Notes: generated by a model from the sequence alone, not told the origin. Positions 43,383 through 51,816 are shown, counted from the first letter of the stretch. The stretch is 51,816 nucleotides of DNA from Myxococcota bacterium (GCA_028278265.1 JANQET010000004.1:1-51816), one strand, 5' to 3'. Numbers and translations: made by a program.

Positions 43383-45506
43383 TTACTTCAAATATATGGA
43401 GGGAAGTGGCCAGGCAAGGCCAAACAGCAGGCGCCTCGGTTTGGCCCTCACGACGCGGCAGCCGCAACCACCTTCGCCGAAACCGTCGTCATCCCCGTCT
43501 TCGTCGTCGTCTGAATCCCCATCTCCGTCCCCGTCAGCATCGCCGTCTGCATCACCATCCGCATCCCCGTCTGCATCTCCGTCAGCGTCCCCGTCTGCAT
43601 CACCATCCGCATCGCCGTCGCTGTCCGAATCCACGTCTCCATCGCTGTCCGTGTCGCTGTCTGCGTCGGCGTCTGTATCTGAATCCGAGTCCGAGTCAGC
43701 ATCTGAATCCGCATCCGTGTCTGCATCGGTGTCGCCATCGATATCCAGATCCGGCGCTGGTGCTGCTTCGATCGCATCCAACGAGTAGCCGCTATCCTTG
43801 GGGATTCCGTGGGGCTGTGTGTGGCTTCCATCGGATATCTTCAGATACTGTGCCTCGGTGAGTCCGGCGTCAGCGAGATCGAATCCGCACGTACCTTGAC
43901 CATACCCCAGAGAGGTCCAAGGACCCCAATGGTGATTCGCGGCGAGCAACTCGAAGCTCCTGTTCTGCCCCGAGGATTCGTAAACCGTGATGTCTTCACC
44001 GGGATGATCGAACACCGGCAGGTGAGGTCCCATGTCGACCACTACAAAGCCACCCCAGCCCAAGGAAAACCCCGTCCCATCAGGGGGACCCAGAAGGTCG
44101 ATTGTGGACGTGGTGCTGTCCTGTGGGTCCCGCTTGGCGTTGTACATCATTTTATAGGCGTAAATCATCGGGTCGGTTTCGGGTTGCAGCTGCAGTGAGA
44201 TGTCGCTCTGCTGGTCTGTCAGTACTTGGACGCCGTTGAGCTGCCGGCGCTGGTAGCCGTTGGCCCACACGGTGACATTATAGGTGCCCGGCTGCAGGTA
44301 TCGATGGAGGTCACCATAAACCGGATCCGCGTAGGCCATCCAGCGGGGATCGTCGAGCTCTATCACCGCTGCCACCGGCAGACCGCTGGTCGCGCTGGTC
44401 ACTGCTGCAAAAAGGCCCTGGCCGCTTTTGGCGATCAGATGTTGTGCGGCGGCCACGTTGCGTTGACAGACCTGAGGAATGTAGCTGTAGGGTGGAATTT
44501 TGTCTCGGGTCAATTCTACGGTCCAGGCGAGTGTTCCCAGGGCGCCGTAGTGCGCATCCTTGGAGCTTCCACAGATGACGTTCATCAACGATGACGCTTG
44601 CCCGCTGGACATGTCTGCCAGCTCGCCGTATCCCTTGCCCAGCGCCCGGTACTGATCCGTGTCGACCGTAGAGGATTCGGTGAAGCTCCAGGCATACACC
44701 AGTTTCACTGTCCCCCCGTGAAAACTGGTGGTCATGGCAAACTGGTTGCCAAACGCCAATTCCCCGATCGCCCTCGTTTCAGGTTGAGAAAACGGCGCCG
44801 TTGACCCGCCCCAGGCATCCCACATGTAGCCGAAGTCCCGATTGCAATCCACCCGATTGGCGTTTTCGCGAGTGACAGAAACAACCCCATCGGGATTGAC
44901 CATCGGTACGATCCATATTTCACGGTTATCGACCAGCCGGGTGACCTCGGCGTCTGAACCGTATTGTCGGGTCAGATGGTGAACCAGGGCGATGGCCACT
45001 TCGAAGCTGGACCATTCATCCCCGTGAGTGGCTGCGTCGAACAGTATTTCGGGTTCACTCTCATCCAGCTGCGGGTGGTCTGAGATTTTGACTGCAATGA
45101 TGTCTCTGTTCTTTACCGACTTGCCGATCACATGCAGGGTAGCGATATCGGGATAGTCTGAAACAACCGCCTGCATTGCATCGACCATCTCAAAATAGGA
45201 ATGATAATCCTGTATATCCGCTCGGTCCGGAAGGCCGCCTTCAATGAGGTTCACATCTTCAACAGCGACGGTTACCGAATACCCGGCTTCGAGGAGCAAT
45301 TCCCGCGTGAACGGCGAGATTCTTCCCAGCACGGCCCCCTCATAGTACGCCTCAACCGAGACATCGAGTCGGGCCAGGGCGCGCAGGTCATCCTTGTCTG
45401 CAATTTCGATCAGAACCTTCATATCCCCAGCCGATGCCAGCAGGGAAAAATGAACGAGCAGACATACGACGAGAATTTTGCCATAAAATAACGCTTTAGA
45501 TTCCAT
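43383..45506 (-). CDS. Zinc carboxypeptidase (M14) with C-terminal Asp-rich stalk and MYXO-CTERM-like tail
   Basis: A 707-residue secreted peptidase. A signal peptide ends near LLASAG. The M14 domain carries zinc ligands His 161 and Glu 164 (THGDEW), Asn-Arg in CNRDFGYMW (about 222-223), His 263 (SFHGG) and catalytic Glu 331 (WTVELTRDK). A carboxypeptidase-regulatory-like segment follows (LQPGTYNVTVWANGYQRRQL). An acidic Asp-Ser/Thr/Ala/Gly stalk (586-675) precedes GEGGCGCR and a short hydrophobic end (LLFGLAWPLPSIYLK). CGC plus a hydrophobic run recalls MYXO-CTERM sorting tails, but the usual Arg cluster is lacking, so this tail is degenerate or divergent. ATG 45506 is preceded by AGGTG. Confidence 0.86.
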   Translation of the reverse strand: MESKALFYGKILVVCLLVHFSLLASAGDMKVLIEIADKDDLRALARLDVSVEAYYEGAVLGRISPFTRELLLEAGYSVTVAVEDVNLIEGGLPDRADIQDYHSYFEMVDAMQAVVSDYPDIATLHVIGKSVKNRDIIAVKISDHPQLDESEPEILFDAATHGDEWSSFEVAIALVHHLTRQYGSDAEVTRLVDNREIWIVPMVNPDGVVSVTRENANRVDCNRDFGYMWDAWGGSTAPFSQPETRAIGELAFGNQFAMTTSFHGGTVKLVYAWSFTESSTVDTDQYRALGKGYGELADMSSGQASSLMNVICGSSKDAHYGALGTLAWTVELTRDKIPPYSYIPQVCQRNVAAAQHLIAKSGQGLFAAVTSATSGLPVAAVIELDDPRWMAYADPVYGDLHRYLQPGTYNVTVWANGYQRRQLNGVQVLTDQQSDISLQLQPETDPMIYAYKMMYNAKRDPQDSTTSTIDLLGPPDGTGFSLGWGGFVVVDMGPHLPVFDHPGEDITVYESSGQNRSFELLAANHHWGPWTSLGYGQGTCGFDLADAGLTEAQYLKISDGSHTQPHGIPKDSGYSLDAIEAAPAPDLDIDGDTDADTDADSDADSDSDSDTDADADSDTDSDGDVDSDSDGDADGDADGDADGDADGDADGDADGDADGDGDGDSDDDEDGDDDGFGEGGCGCRVVRAKPRRLLFGLAWPLPSIYLK
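43482..43751 (-). repeat. DNA repeat encoding the C-terminal Asp-rich stalk
   Basis: About 270 bp of 6-bp units, read on the plus strand as GTCTGCATCCCCGTC-like words, including a run of seven or more GDAD-coding 12-bp units at about 43530-43620. It encodes the stalk of the carboxypeptidase. An antisense Ser/Pro-rich frame over it is a shadow. Confidence 0.85.
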
Positions 45507-45675
45507 TGCACACACCTACTGCCGACTATAATGAATGAAATTTAAAAATACAAACCAGGATTTATATTTTTGCATTATTGAGTAGACTTTGCATGTCCCG
45601 AAAAGATGGAAGCTCCTGTTTTTTAATCAAAAACGGGGATACTTCGTTTTTCGATTTATGCTTTTACGCTGAAGA

Positions 45676-47007
45676 TTATTCGAGGACTACTTCGAAGTGG
45701 TGCACCGCTCCTGTCGCGCCGAATCCATCGTGAGGTGCACCGGCCAAACAACCGATTGTCTCCACAGGTGCCCCGTCGACCCAAGTCGGTTCGAGGCCTA
45801 CCGAGATCCCCAGGTGGGCATGGGCTTCCCCAGAGCTCGACGAGAGTATGGCTTGTTGTTCATGATGCAGGTCGTCATTGCGCGAGAACAGGTACACCTC
45901 CCCGCTGTCACGATAAACACCGTCTGCATATGGCGCACCGATCGCAGTGACGAAAGAACGCCAAGCAACAGTCGTACCGAATCGATCCCCGGTTTGGCCG
46001 TCGGGGGGTACGAGTCTTCGCTCCAGGACCCACCACGGCCCATCTTTGGCGAAGATGTACGCGGCTCCTGACTCGGGTCCATTGTCGCGAGCGTCGGGTG
46101 AGCCGATGCCAATTCTGCCCTGCCAAATTGCCAGGGCTCTGCCGAAGTCGCTCTCCCCATCATTGGTGGGATAGAGCCTGGCTTTGAACCACCACACGCC
46201 TTCTCGCTGCTCGTAAACGATCGCAGAACCAGGGCAGCCATTGAACCCGAGGTTGCCGGCAACAAATACGTCGTGCTCAACGGCGATTGAAAAACCAAAG
46301 ACGCGACTCTTTTCTTTCGCCATGATGACATCGTTTGAAAACCGCCATTGGTCAGAACTGTTTTTGACAAACTCAAACGCCGCGCCGGTCCATTGCGCGT
46401 CGAAACTGGCATACAGTCCACTGGCGATCAGCCTCGGACCACCACCAGAGTCGTCCAGGGCCAAGGCGTGGCCCAGACCCGATCCGGCTGTGGCGCAATC
46501 ATCCGGCGCGGCCCAAAACACCGCGCCCGCTCCGAGGTCGGAACCCGGTGCACCCACCGCCAAGAATTCTCCGGCCAGGGCGACCGACGCGCCGAATTTG
46601 TGACCGTCAACAGCAGACAATCGGGCCTCTAACTCCCAGCGATCACAATGCCGTTTGTAGATGTGCACCGTTCCCCGACAGATGTGATCATCGCCGGCTC
46701 CCTGGCTGGCACCGATGACCAGCCGTCCATCATCAAAAGCCATTGACTCGCCATAGCGCGCCTAGACCGTCGGATCACCCACGGTGATTTTGGTTTCAGC
46801 ATCAATCGAGAGCGGTAGTTGTGCGGTGGAGATGTTCCCTCGATCTACGCCAGTTGTCATATAGTCATCGCAGCAGGTGACCTGGCCCAATATCACCGCA
46901 ATTGCGGCCAATCGGAAAAACCCGGTCCGGGACAGCGGAACAACAAACCAGGGAGTCTCGAGGAAACGAACGCGCCGGAGTTGACCGGACCGTCGATCAT
47001 TACACAT
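45676..47007 (-). pseudogene. FG-GAP beta-propeller lipoprotein gene interrupted by an in-frame amber codon
   Basis: Reading from ATG 47007 (AAAGGAC upstream) gives 81 residues: a long n-region, a hydrophobic run (FFRLAAIAVILGQVTCC) and a linker, then TAG at 46764-46762. The same frame continues without other stops to 45676. It has seven FG-GAP-like blades, for example ARYGESMAFDDGRLVIGASQ just after the stop, HKFGASVALAGEFLAVGAP, SDFGRALAIWQGRIGIGSP and GDRFGTTVAWRSFVTAIGAP. The blade motif is complete only if the TAG is read through, so it is a nonsense mutation, a sequencing error or a read-through site. Internal ATG 46743 would yield an unexported 355-residue propeller. A good sigma-54 promoter is upstream. 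Confidence 0.72.
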
Positions 47008-47083
47008 GATTTGTCCTTTCGCCGAGGGCACATGCCCTGCTGCTGATAGATGCTCGATTTGGATAAAAATTGGCGAGAATGTG

Positions 47084-47099
47084 AGCAAGACGCATGCCA
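47084..47099 (-). promoter_or_regulatory. sigma-54 promoter of the FG-GAP gene
   Basis: On the minus strand: TGGCATGCGTCTTGCT, a match to TGGCAY-N5-TTGCW. The predicted start is near 47073, with a leader of about 65 nt to ATG 47007. Confidence 0.62.
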
Positions 47100-47237
47100 C
47101 CAGGGGATCGGCGATTTACCATCTATTGTCTTACGAACACCGGCGGATCGTCACATCATTGCTGTGTCGGAACCGTCAACTGCAACTGTTGCCAGTGTCG
47201 AGTCACCGTCTTCGTTTACCTGGCGCATGGAGCCCCG

Positions 47238-48347
47238 CTACTCCGACGGTTCGCCGACGATATCAATGTGATCCAGTCGATTGGTGCCGAGTCCGAGCTC
47301 AGCCGCCAGGCAGAGGTAGTTGTCCGTTTGTGTTCCGTCGGGATTGGTGAGGGAGGCAGCCTCGGGATCGTCTCCCATTTCTCGGGAGGCGATGGTGTCG
47401 GTGGCCACCGGGTCGGTACCGGCGATGAGCAGGTGATTCTCGGTCGGTGCGAAGGTCTCCACCCACGGACCTTCTCCTCCGAGAGAGTTCTTGATGCCGT
47501 CGATCACGGCCAGGTGCATAGGTCTCGCCAAATTGAGATCACAGATCGCCCTTGGGAGATGGTATCCCACCTGGCCGCCGGCAAAATGGATCGCCGAACG
47601 CCACCCCTTGTTTCCCGGCAATTCGTGATGGGCCAAGGGCACGATGCCCACCAGGTTTTTCATCGCGTGGGTCACTGCGGCGCTGGAGTGCTGCTTCATT
47701 TTGGGAAGTGAGACCAGCACGTCGATCTCCTCTAGAATCGGGTTGAGGCGAAAGCTCTGGTAATGAAACCCGTTGGGCACACTCTTTTCTATGAATCCAG
47801 CATAGGGAGCGGCGTTCTCCAGGTTGACGAATTGCGCTCCCAAATCGGTTTGCACCTGCTGGTAGCCGAAGTCGTCGTAGGAAGACGGCGTCCAGAGGGC
47901 CTCGACGATGTGGAGATTTGCCGGACTCACCCCCTGGTCGATGAGCAGCTCGCCGACCGCGCGCACCACCTCCGGATGGGTCCAGACCGCCTCCCGTACA
48001 TCGACACCGGCGGGCAGCGCGAGGGCGTCGGCGCCGCCGACCAGGTTGATCTTCAGCGCCGCCTTGTCCCCGAAACCGACCACAGCGTCCAGGCCGCCCA
48101 GGGCATCGAACAGCCTCTGCACTTTCTCTTTGACGAGCGCCCGATCGTACGAATCGGCTGCAGCGACCGCTACGGTGCTGCGCTGGTCGTTTTGTGGATC
48201 ACAGCGGGGGCCCGGATCGGTCTGATCGCCGTCGTCACCATCCATACAACTCGTAACGGTCAGACCGGTGACTGCAATACCCGCATTCTTTAAAAAGCCA
48301 CGTCTGGAGTGCAATGTAGGTCTTTTCCCCGGGGGTCTTCTGTTCAT
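47238..48347 (-). CDS. DUF362-family protein with Tat lipoprotein signal
   Basis: A 369-residue protein from ATG 48347 (GAAAGGACC upstream); the alternative ATG 48365 overlaps the preceding stop by one base. A Tat motif (SRRGFLK, residues 14-20) and a lipobox-like VTSC (Cys 34) indicate export and lipidation. The body matches the DUF362 pattern: ALKINLVGG, a central DVLVSLPKMKQHSSAAVTHA, MKNLVGIVP, HLAVIDGIKNSLGGEGPW and HLLIAGTDPVATDTIASREM. DUF362 proteins often carry iron-sulfur motifs; no extra Cys cluster is visible here apart from DPGPRCDPQND near the N-terminus. Function is unknown. It follows the GNAT gene on the same strand. Confidence 0.83.
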   Translation of the reverse strand: MNRRPPGKRPTLHSRRGFLKNAGIAVTGLTVTSCMDGDDGDQTDPGPRCDPQNDQRSTVAVAAADSYDRALVKEKVQRLFDALGGLDAVVGFGDKAALKINLVGGADALALPAGVDVREAVWTHPEVVRAVGELLIDQGVSPANLHIVEALWTPSSYDDFGYQQVQTDLGAQFVNLENAAPYAGFIEKSVPNGFHYQSFRLNPILEEIDVLVSLPKMKQHSSAAVTHAMKNLVGIVPLAHHELPGNKGWRSAIHFAGGQVGYHLPRAICDLNLARPMHLAVIDGIKNSLGGEGPWVETFAPTENHLLIAGTDPVATDTIASREMGDDPEAASLTNPDGTQTDNYLCLAAELGLGTNRLDHIDIVGEPSE

Positions 48348-48364
48348 GAATACCGGTCCTTTCA

Positions 48365-49222
48365 TTACAGGGGCCGAATCATCTCGTATTGAGCGGCCAT
48401 CTCATCAAATCCCAACTGTGCAATGAACCGGCAGGTCGGCAGGTCGGTATCGTCCACGTTGATGATGCGCAGCGCCTTCGAGTCGGTGGACTCGCTCAAC
48501 CCCTTGAACAAGCGCTGTCCCAATCCCTGTCGTCGCAGCTCCCGGGAAACGGCAAACTGGGGAATATCCCCGGAGGTTTGGTGAACGATGCCGTACCCGA
48601 CAGGGGTGTTGTCCACCATGAGGTGAATATTGACAAAATCGTTCCAACCCGCCATCACCGAATCGATCGAATTCTGCCAGGAGGGCTCGAATTGCCAGAA
48701 GCGCCGGAGCTGTTCCCAGTCCCACTCCCTGTTGTGCACGAGTTTCGCCGACAAGGAGTCGTCCTGTGTTCCGAACCTGAGCGCTGATCGATTGATTTCG
48801 TAGCAACTTAGCGATCGGACAATCTCAAATCCGGCCTTTTGATAGATGTTGAACGCGGGTTCGTTGGCTTTGATCACCTCGAGCAGGTATTGGGTCACAC
48901 CGAGCCGGTGCAACACCGGCAACAACGCTTCGAGCATAGCTGTGGAAAGACCGCGCCCCCGGTGTGACGGCAGCACTCCGGTTCCCGAATCGTAGCAGGT
49001 CAGCTCCCCATTCCACGGTCGCAATCCGTTGAGTACGAACCCGACCAGTCGTCCCCCATCAAATGCCCCCATGGACGCCGAGTATTGGACGCCCCGGCGC
49101 ACCATCATCTCCCGGAATGCAGGGTAGGGCATCGGGATGTCGACCACATAATCTGCAAACGCGTCGACAAAGGCCTGATGAATCGCCACTGGTGAAACTG
49201 ATTTTAATGTTTTGAGTTCCAT
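48365..49222 (-). CDS. Double GNAT-domain acetyltransferase
   Basis: A 285-residue protein starting at ATG 49222 (no strong ribosome site; a longer start at 49324 lacks support). Two GNAT acetyl-CoA sites are visible: SHRGRGLSTAMLEALLP in the first half and ELRRQGLGQRLFKGLSE in the second. The first domain also has MPMPYPAFREMMVRRG and YLLEVIKANEPAFNIYQKAG with the typical N-A-N-Y-KxGF end; the second ends with IAQLGFDEMAAQYEMIRPL. Tandem GNAT proteins transfer acetyl groups to small amines or peptides; the substrate is unknown. Its TAA overlaps a possible ATG of the DUF362 gene, suggesting co-transcription. Confidence 0.83.
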   Translation of the reverse strand: MELKTLKSVSPVAIHQAFVDAFADYVVDIPMPYPAFREMMVRRGVQYSASMGAFDGGRLVGFVLNGLRPWNGELTCYDSGTGVLPSHRGRGLSTAMLEALLPVLHRLGVTQYLLEVIKANEPAFNIYQKAGFEIVRSLSCYEINRSALRFGTQDDSLSAKLVHNREWDWEQLRRFWQFEPSWQNSIDSVMAGWNDFVNIHLMVDNTPVGYGIVHQTSGDIPQFAVSRELRRQGLGQRLFKGLSESTDSKALRIINVDDTDLPTCRFIAQLGFDEMAAQYEMIRPL

Positions 49223-49441
49223 GTCCCGGGAGTGTAGGCGGTTCTTGGGAAAAGGTAAACTCGTGATCAAGGGCCGGCGGTTGAGGGGCGTGTCCGATCT
49301 CAAACAGGCAGTTGTGGCACTCAACTCGATTCCTCCGTATAATCGTCTTTTCGGTCTCCTCTTTTAAGTGCCGACAAGTGTTGGATGCACCGGGGGGAGA
49401 GGGTAGGATCGGTGACTGTTCGAACTGATGAAGGATAGGAT

Positions 49442-51124
49442 ATGACCTCGTCCAATCGATTGATGAAACACGATCCGTTGCTCGATGTGGTGTTCGATGA
49501 AAGCGGGGAGGCGATGCTCATTACCGATGAGCACGGCACCATCCTCGATGTGAACCGGGCCTTTGAGCTGGTCACCGGCTATACCCGTGCCGATGTGATT
49601 GGGCAAAACCCCAGGTTGATGAAATCCAATGTGCATCCGCCCAATTTCTTTGTACAGATGTGGCGAACGATCCTCACGACGGGACGTTGGCAAGGGGAGG
49701 TCTGGGATCGAAAAAAGAGCGGCGAATTGTTCGTCAAATGGCTTACCATCCGCGCGGTCACCGACGACGAAGGGGTAACCAAACAGTATGTGGGGGTGTT
49801 TCGCGACGCCACCCAGGAGAGGCAGGATCGGGCCTGGGTCAAGCAGTCGGCTTACTACGATCCCTTGACCGGGCTGCCCAACCGGGTGGTCTATGTCGAT
49901 CAGCTGGAGCGGGCGGTGATCAGAGCCGAGCGCAACGGCATCCAGGCAGCGGCGATTATTCTCGACCTGGATCACTTCAAGCGGGTCAACGATACCTTGG
50001 GCCACCGGAGAGGTGATCTACTGCTCAAGGCCGTGGGACAGCGACTGGGCGAGGTGCTCATCGAGCACGGTACCGTGGCCCGCTTCGGAGGGGATGAGTT
50101 CGCCCTGATCCTTCCCAGCGTCAAGACAGTCGTCGACGCGACCGGGGTGGCCAGAAGGGTACTCGGGGTGTTTGAGAAACCGTTCACTATCGGGGGTAGG
50201 GAGGTGTTCCTCTCGGCCAGTATGGGCATCAGCCTATTTCCCTTTGACGGGAGGACCGGCGCGTTGGTCAAGAACGCGGAAAAAGCGATGTACGCGGCCA
50301 AGAGCGGTGGCAAGAACCGGTATCAATTCTACTCCGCCAAGATGCACCATCGGGCGATGGAGCGCCTGGAGCTCGAGTCAGAGCTGCGACGGGGATTTGC
50401 CCAGGAGCAGCTTCGCGTGTTCTACCAACCCCAATTGGACCTTCACTCGCAGCAAGTGGTGGGTATGGAAGCGCTGGCCCGTTGGCAGCATCCCACCAAG
50501 GGACTGCTGGCTGCCGGTGACTTCATCCCAATTGCCGAGGAGATGGGATTTATCGCCGATATCGGTGAGTGGATCCTGCGGCAGAGCGCTGCCGATTGTG
50601 CGCGCCTGATCGCCGAAACAGGGCAAGCGGTTCGGGTCTGGGTCAATGTCACCGGCACCCAGTTGGGCTTGGGTACGCTGCCGGGCATTGTCTCCCTGGC
50701 GCTGGAACAGAGCGGGCTCGAATCCCGCTACTTGGGATTGGAGCTGACCGAGGGTACGATGATGGCCGATACCAAAGCCAACACCGCGATTTTTTCGAAG
50801 CTCAGCGAAATGGGGGTCGAGTTGTCGGTGGACGACTTCGGCACGGGCTACTCCTCGCTGGCCTATCTCAAGCGGTTTCCCTTGGGCCATCTCAAGATTC
50901 CGGCAGAGTTCATCGCCGGGTTGTGCGCAAACGAAGATGACCAGGCGATCACCGCGGCCATCGTCGCGATGGCCGGGCGGCTGCGGCTCAAGGTGGTCGC
51001 CGAAGGGGTGGAGACGGTTGAACAATTGGATTTTCTCAAGGAGTGCGGTTGCGACGAGATTCAGGGGTACTATCTCTCCAAGCCACTCCCCTTCGACGAG
51101 CTGCAGGCGTTTCTGGCAAAGTGA
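49442..51124 (+). CDS. PAS-GGDEF-EAL cyclic-di-GMP protein
   Basis: A 560-residue cytosolic protein. A PAS domain (residues about 12-130; AMLITDEHGTILDVNRAFEL, VTGYTRADVIGQNP) precedes a GGDEF domain (DPLTGLPNRVVYVDQLERAV, DLDHFKRVNDTLGHRRGD, active site RFGGDEFAL intact) and an EAL domain (MEALARWQHP, NVTGTQ, ELTEGTMM, DDFGTGYSSLAYLKRFP, VAEGVET, CDEIQGYYLSKPLP). Both catalytic signatures look intact, so it could both make and break c-di-GMP. The usual LKID reads LKIP here, an odd change near the catalytic Lys. The RxxD inhibitory site is not obvious. TATAAT at 49338-49343 may be its -10 box; AAGGATAGGAT precedes ATG. Confidence 0.92.
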   Translation: MTSSNRLMKHDPLLDVVFDESGEAMLITDEHGTILDVNRAFELVTGYTRADVIGQNPRLMKSNVHPPNFFVQMWRTILTTGRWQGEVWDRKKSGELFVKWLTIRAVTDDEGVTKQYVGVFRDATQERQDRAWVKQSAYYDPLTGLPNRVVYVDQLERAVIRAERNGIQAAAIILDLDHFKRVNDTLGHRRGDLLLKAVGQRLGEVLIEHGTVARFGGDEFALILPSVKTVVDATGVARRVLGVFEKPFTIGGREVFLSASMGISLFPFDGRTGALVKNAEKAMYAAKSGGKNRYQFYSAKMHHRAMERLELESELRRGFAQEQLRVFYQPQLDLHSQQVVGMEALARWQHPTKGLLAAGDFIPIAEEMGFIADIGEWILRQSAADCARLIAETGQAVRVWVNVTGTQLGLGTLPGIVSLALEQSGLESRYLGLELTEGTMMADTKANTAIFSKLSEMGVELSVDDFGTGYSSLAYLKRFPLGHLKIPAEFIAGLCANEDDQAITAAIVAMAGRLRLKVVAEGVETVEQLDFLKECGCDEIQGYYLSKPLPFDELQAFLAK

Positions 51125-51166
51125 TTTTCAACGATGGGTGTAGGGGGTGATTGCCGGCCGAGAAGT

Positions 51167-51553
51167 TCAGTTGGCATAGACCTGCACGTAGGCACCGCAG
51201 TTGAGGTTGCCGTCGTTGCAGGTGGTCTTCTTCACCCAGACACGACTGTTCTCGACGCCGGCCCGCGAGAGAACATTCCACAGCATCAGGACCCCGTCCA
51301 GGCTGTAGTGATAGAACCCGTTGGCCGCGCAGTGGGCGTGGGTCGCGCCATCGGTACAGTAATTTAGAATGGTCGTGGCAACGGCACAGTTGGGGTTCGT
51401 GCTGTAGTAGACCTTCAACCAGCCCTCTGAGCCGAGGTTGCTGCTCCCCGGGTTGAACTGGGTGCGACAAACGTAGTCCAGCGCATTGGACGACGTGACG
51501 GTCAGCGTGAACACGGATGCGACCAGTAGTGATGCGAGGATTCTTTTCTTCAT
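51167..51553 (-). CDS. Small secreted protein with six Cys, unknown function
   Basis: A 128-residue protein. ATG 51553 gives a typical signal peptide (MKKRILASLLVASVFTLTV..., cleavage near SSNA-LDY). The upstream extension to 51613 has no signal character. The mature part of about 100 residues has six Cys (YVCRT, NPNCAV, NYCTD, AHCAA, TTCND, LNCGA), a number that fits three disulfides. The rest is Gly/Ser/Asn-rich. I do not recognise a family. A sigma-54-type promoter lies 55 bp upstream, and AAGGAGC lies near the start. Confidence 0.75.
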   Translation of the reverse strand: MKKRILASLLVASVFTLTVTSSNALDYVCRTQFNPGSSNLGSEGWLKVYYSTNPNCAVATTILNYCTDGATHAHCAANGFYHYSLDGVLMLWNVLSRAGVENSRVWVKKTTCNDGNLNCGAYVQVYAN

Positions 51554-51608
51554 CTCGAATGCTCCTTGGTTGAAACAGGGTTTGGGTTTTCGTGCAACCA
51601 AAAGACGG

Positions 51609-51624
51609 AGCAACTATCGTGCCG
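51609..51624 (-). promoter_or_regulatory. sigma-54-type promoter of the small secreted protein
   Basis: On the minus strand: CGGCACGATAGTTGCT. It matches the extended sigma-54 consensus GGCACG-N4-TTGCT, differing only in the first base (C for T). The start would be near 51598, giving a 45-nt leader. Confidence 0.6.
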
Positions 51625-51816
51625 TGTCGACAGGAAACACTCCGAGCGAAATGACGAATAAAATCGGCGTGTTAGTTTGAAGGTGATTCAGCAGAGGCGG
51701 ACTCGCGAAAAATGTCGACAGTGTCGGTAGTGTCGACTGACCGGGGTTTCTCCCCACTAGTCCCCATCCCTAAATGGCCACTTTGTGACCGGCCGTGATG
51801 CACGCCATCTGCACCC

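Noticed and set aside
43396..43788. Ser/Pro/Ala-repeat frame on the plus strand
   Set aside because: It is the antisense reading of the Asp-rich stalk repeat in the carboxypeptidase gene.

Overview
The window looks like chromosomal DNA of a moderately GC-rich Gram-negative bacterium, most likely a myxobacterial or deltaproteobacterial relative (Myxococcota-like). The pointers are a FadL-type outer-membrane protein, many lipobox signal peptides, Asp-Ser/Asp-Thr tracts next to lipid anchors, a C-terminal CGC-plus-hydrophobic tail resembling MYXO-CTERM, near-consensus sigma-54 promoters, and a beta-oxidation operon in fadN-fadA-fadE order. No rRNA, tRNA, CRISPR array, phage gene or transposase was recognised.

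Layout. 0-4 kb: the end of an HDOD/GAF regulator, a DsbA-like lipoprotein, a YfhO-like membrane protein and a GspG-like pseudopilin. 4.2-9.2 kb: a beta-propeller lipoprotein behind a sigma-54 promoter, then a propeller/Y_Y_Y/PP2C-phosphatase sensor split by a +1 frameshift. 9.3-20.9 kb: an Asp-rich lipoprotein divergent from a fatty-acid locus (FadL, TetR regulator, FadN, FadA, FadE, SCP2-like protein, acyl-CoA ligase). Two near-identical inverted dyads sit on the two divergent promoters and are candidate TetR operators. 21-25.6 kb: another Asp-rich lipoprotein and a CreD / response regulator / histidine kinase operon. Two 176-bp MITE-like elements (20856-21031 and 25599-25774) sit exactly at CTAG stop codons of convergent gene pairs.

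25.8-35.7 kb: two lipoproteins, one a large propeller with a sigma-54 promoter. Next is a Psp-type envelope-stress module: PspA plus a polytopic membrane protein behind a sigma-54 promoter, divergent from a PspF-like activator. An LplT-like MFS/PlsC acyltransferase fusion follows. 35.7-43.3 kb: a 624-bp non-coding stretch with inverted repeats, then a CapA-like protein, a membrane-embedded spermidine-synthase-like protein, and a convergent Tat lipoprotein built as amidohydrolase + CapA + degenerate amidohydrolase. 43.4-51.8 kb: an M14 carboxypeptidase with an Asp-rich stalk, an FG-GAP propeller gene interrupted by an amber codon, a DUF362 Tat lipoprotein, a double GNAT protein, a PAS-GGDEF-EAL protein and a small six-Cys secreted protein.

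The common theme is the cell envelope. Five sigma-54-type -24/-12 elements precede surface or stress genes (4312, 29723, 31918, 47007, 51553). This suggests a sigma-54 envelope regulon that could be driven by the PspF-like activator encoded here or by others elsewhere. That link is inference; the promoter sequences themselves are visible.
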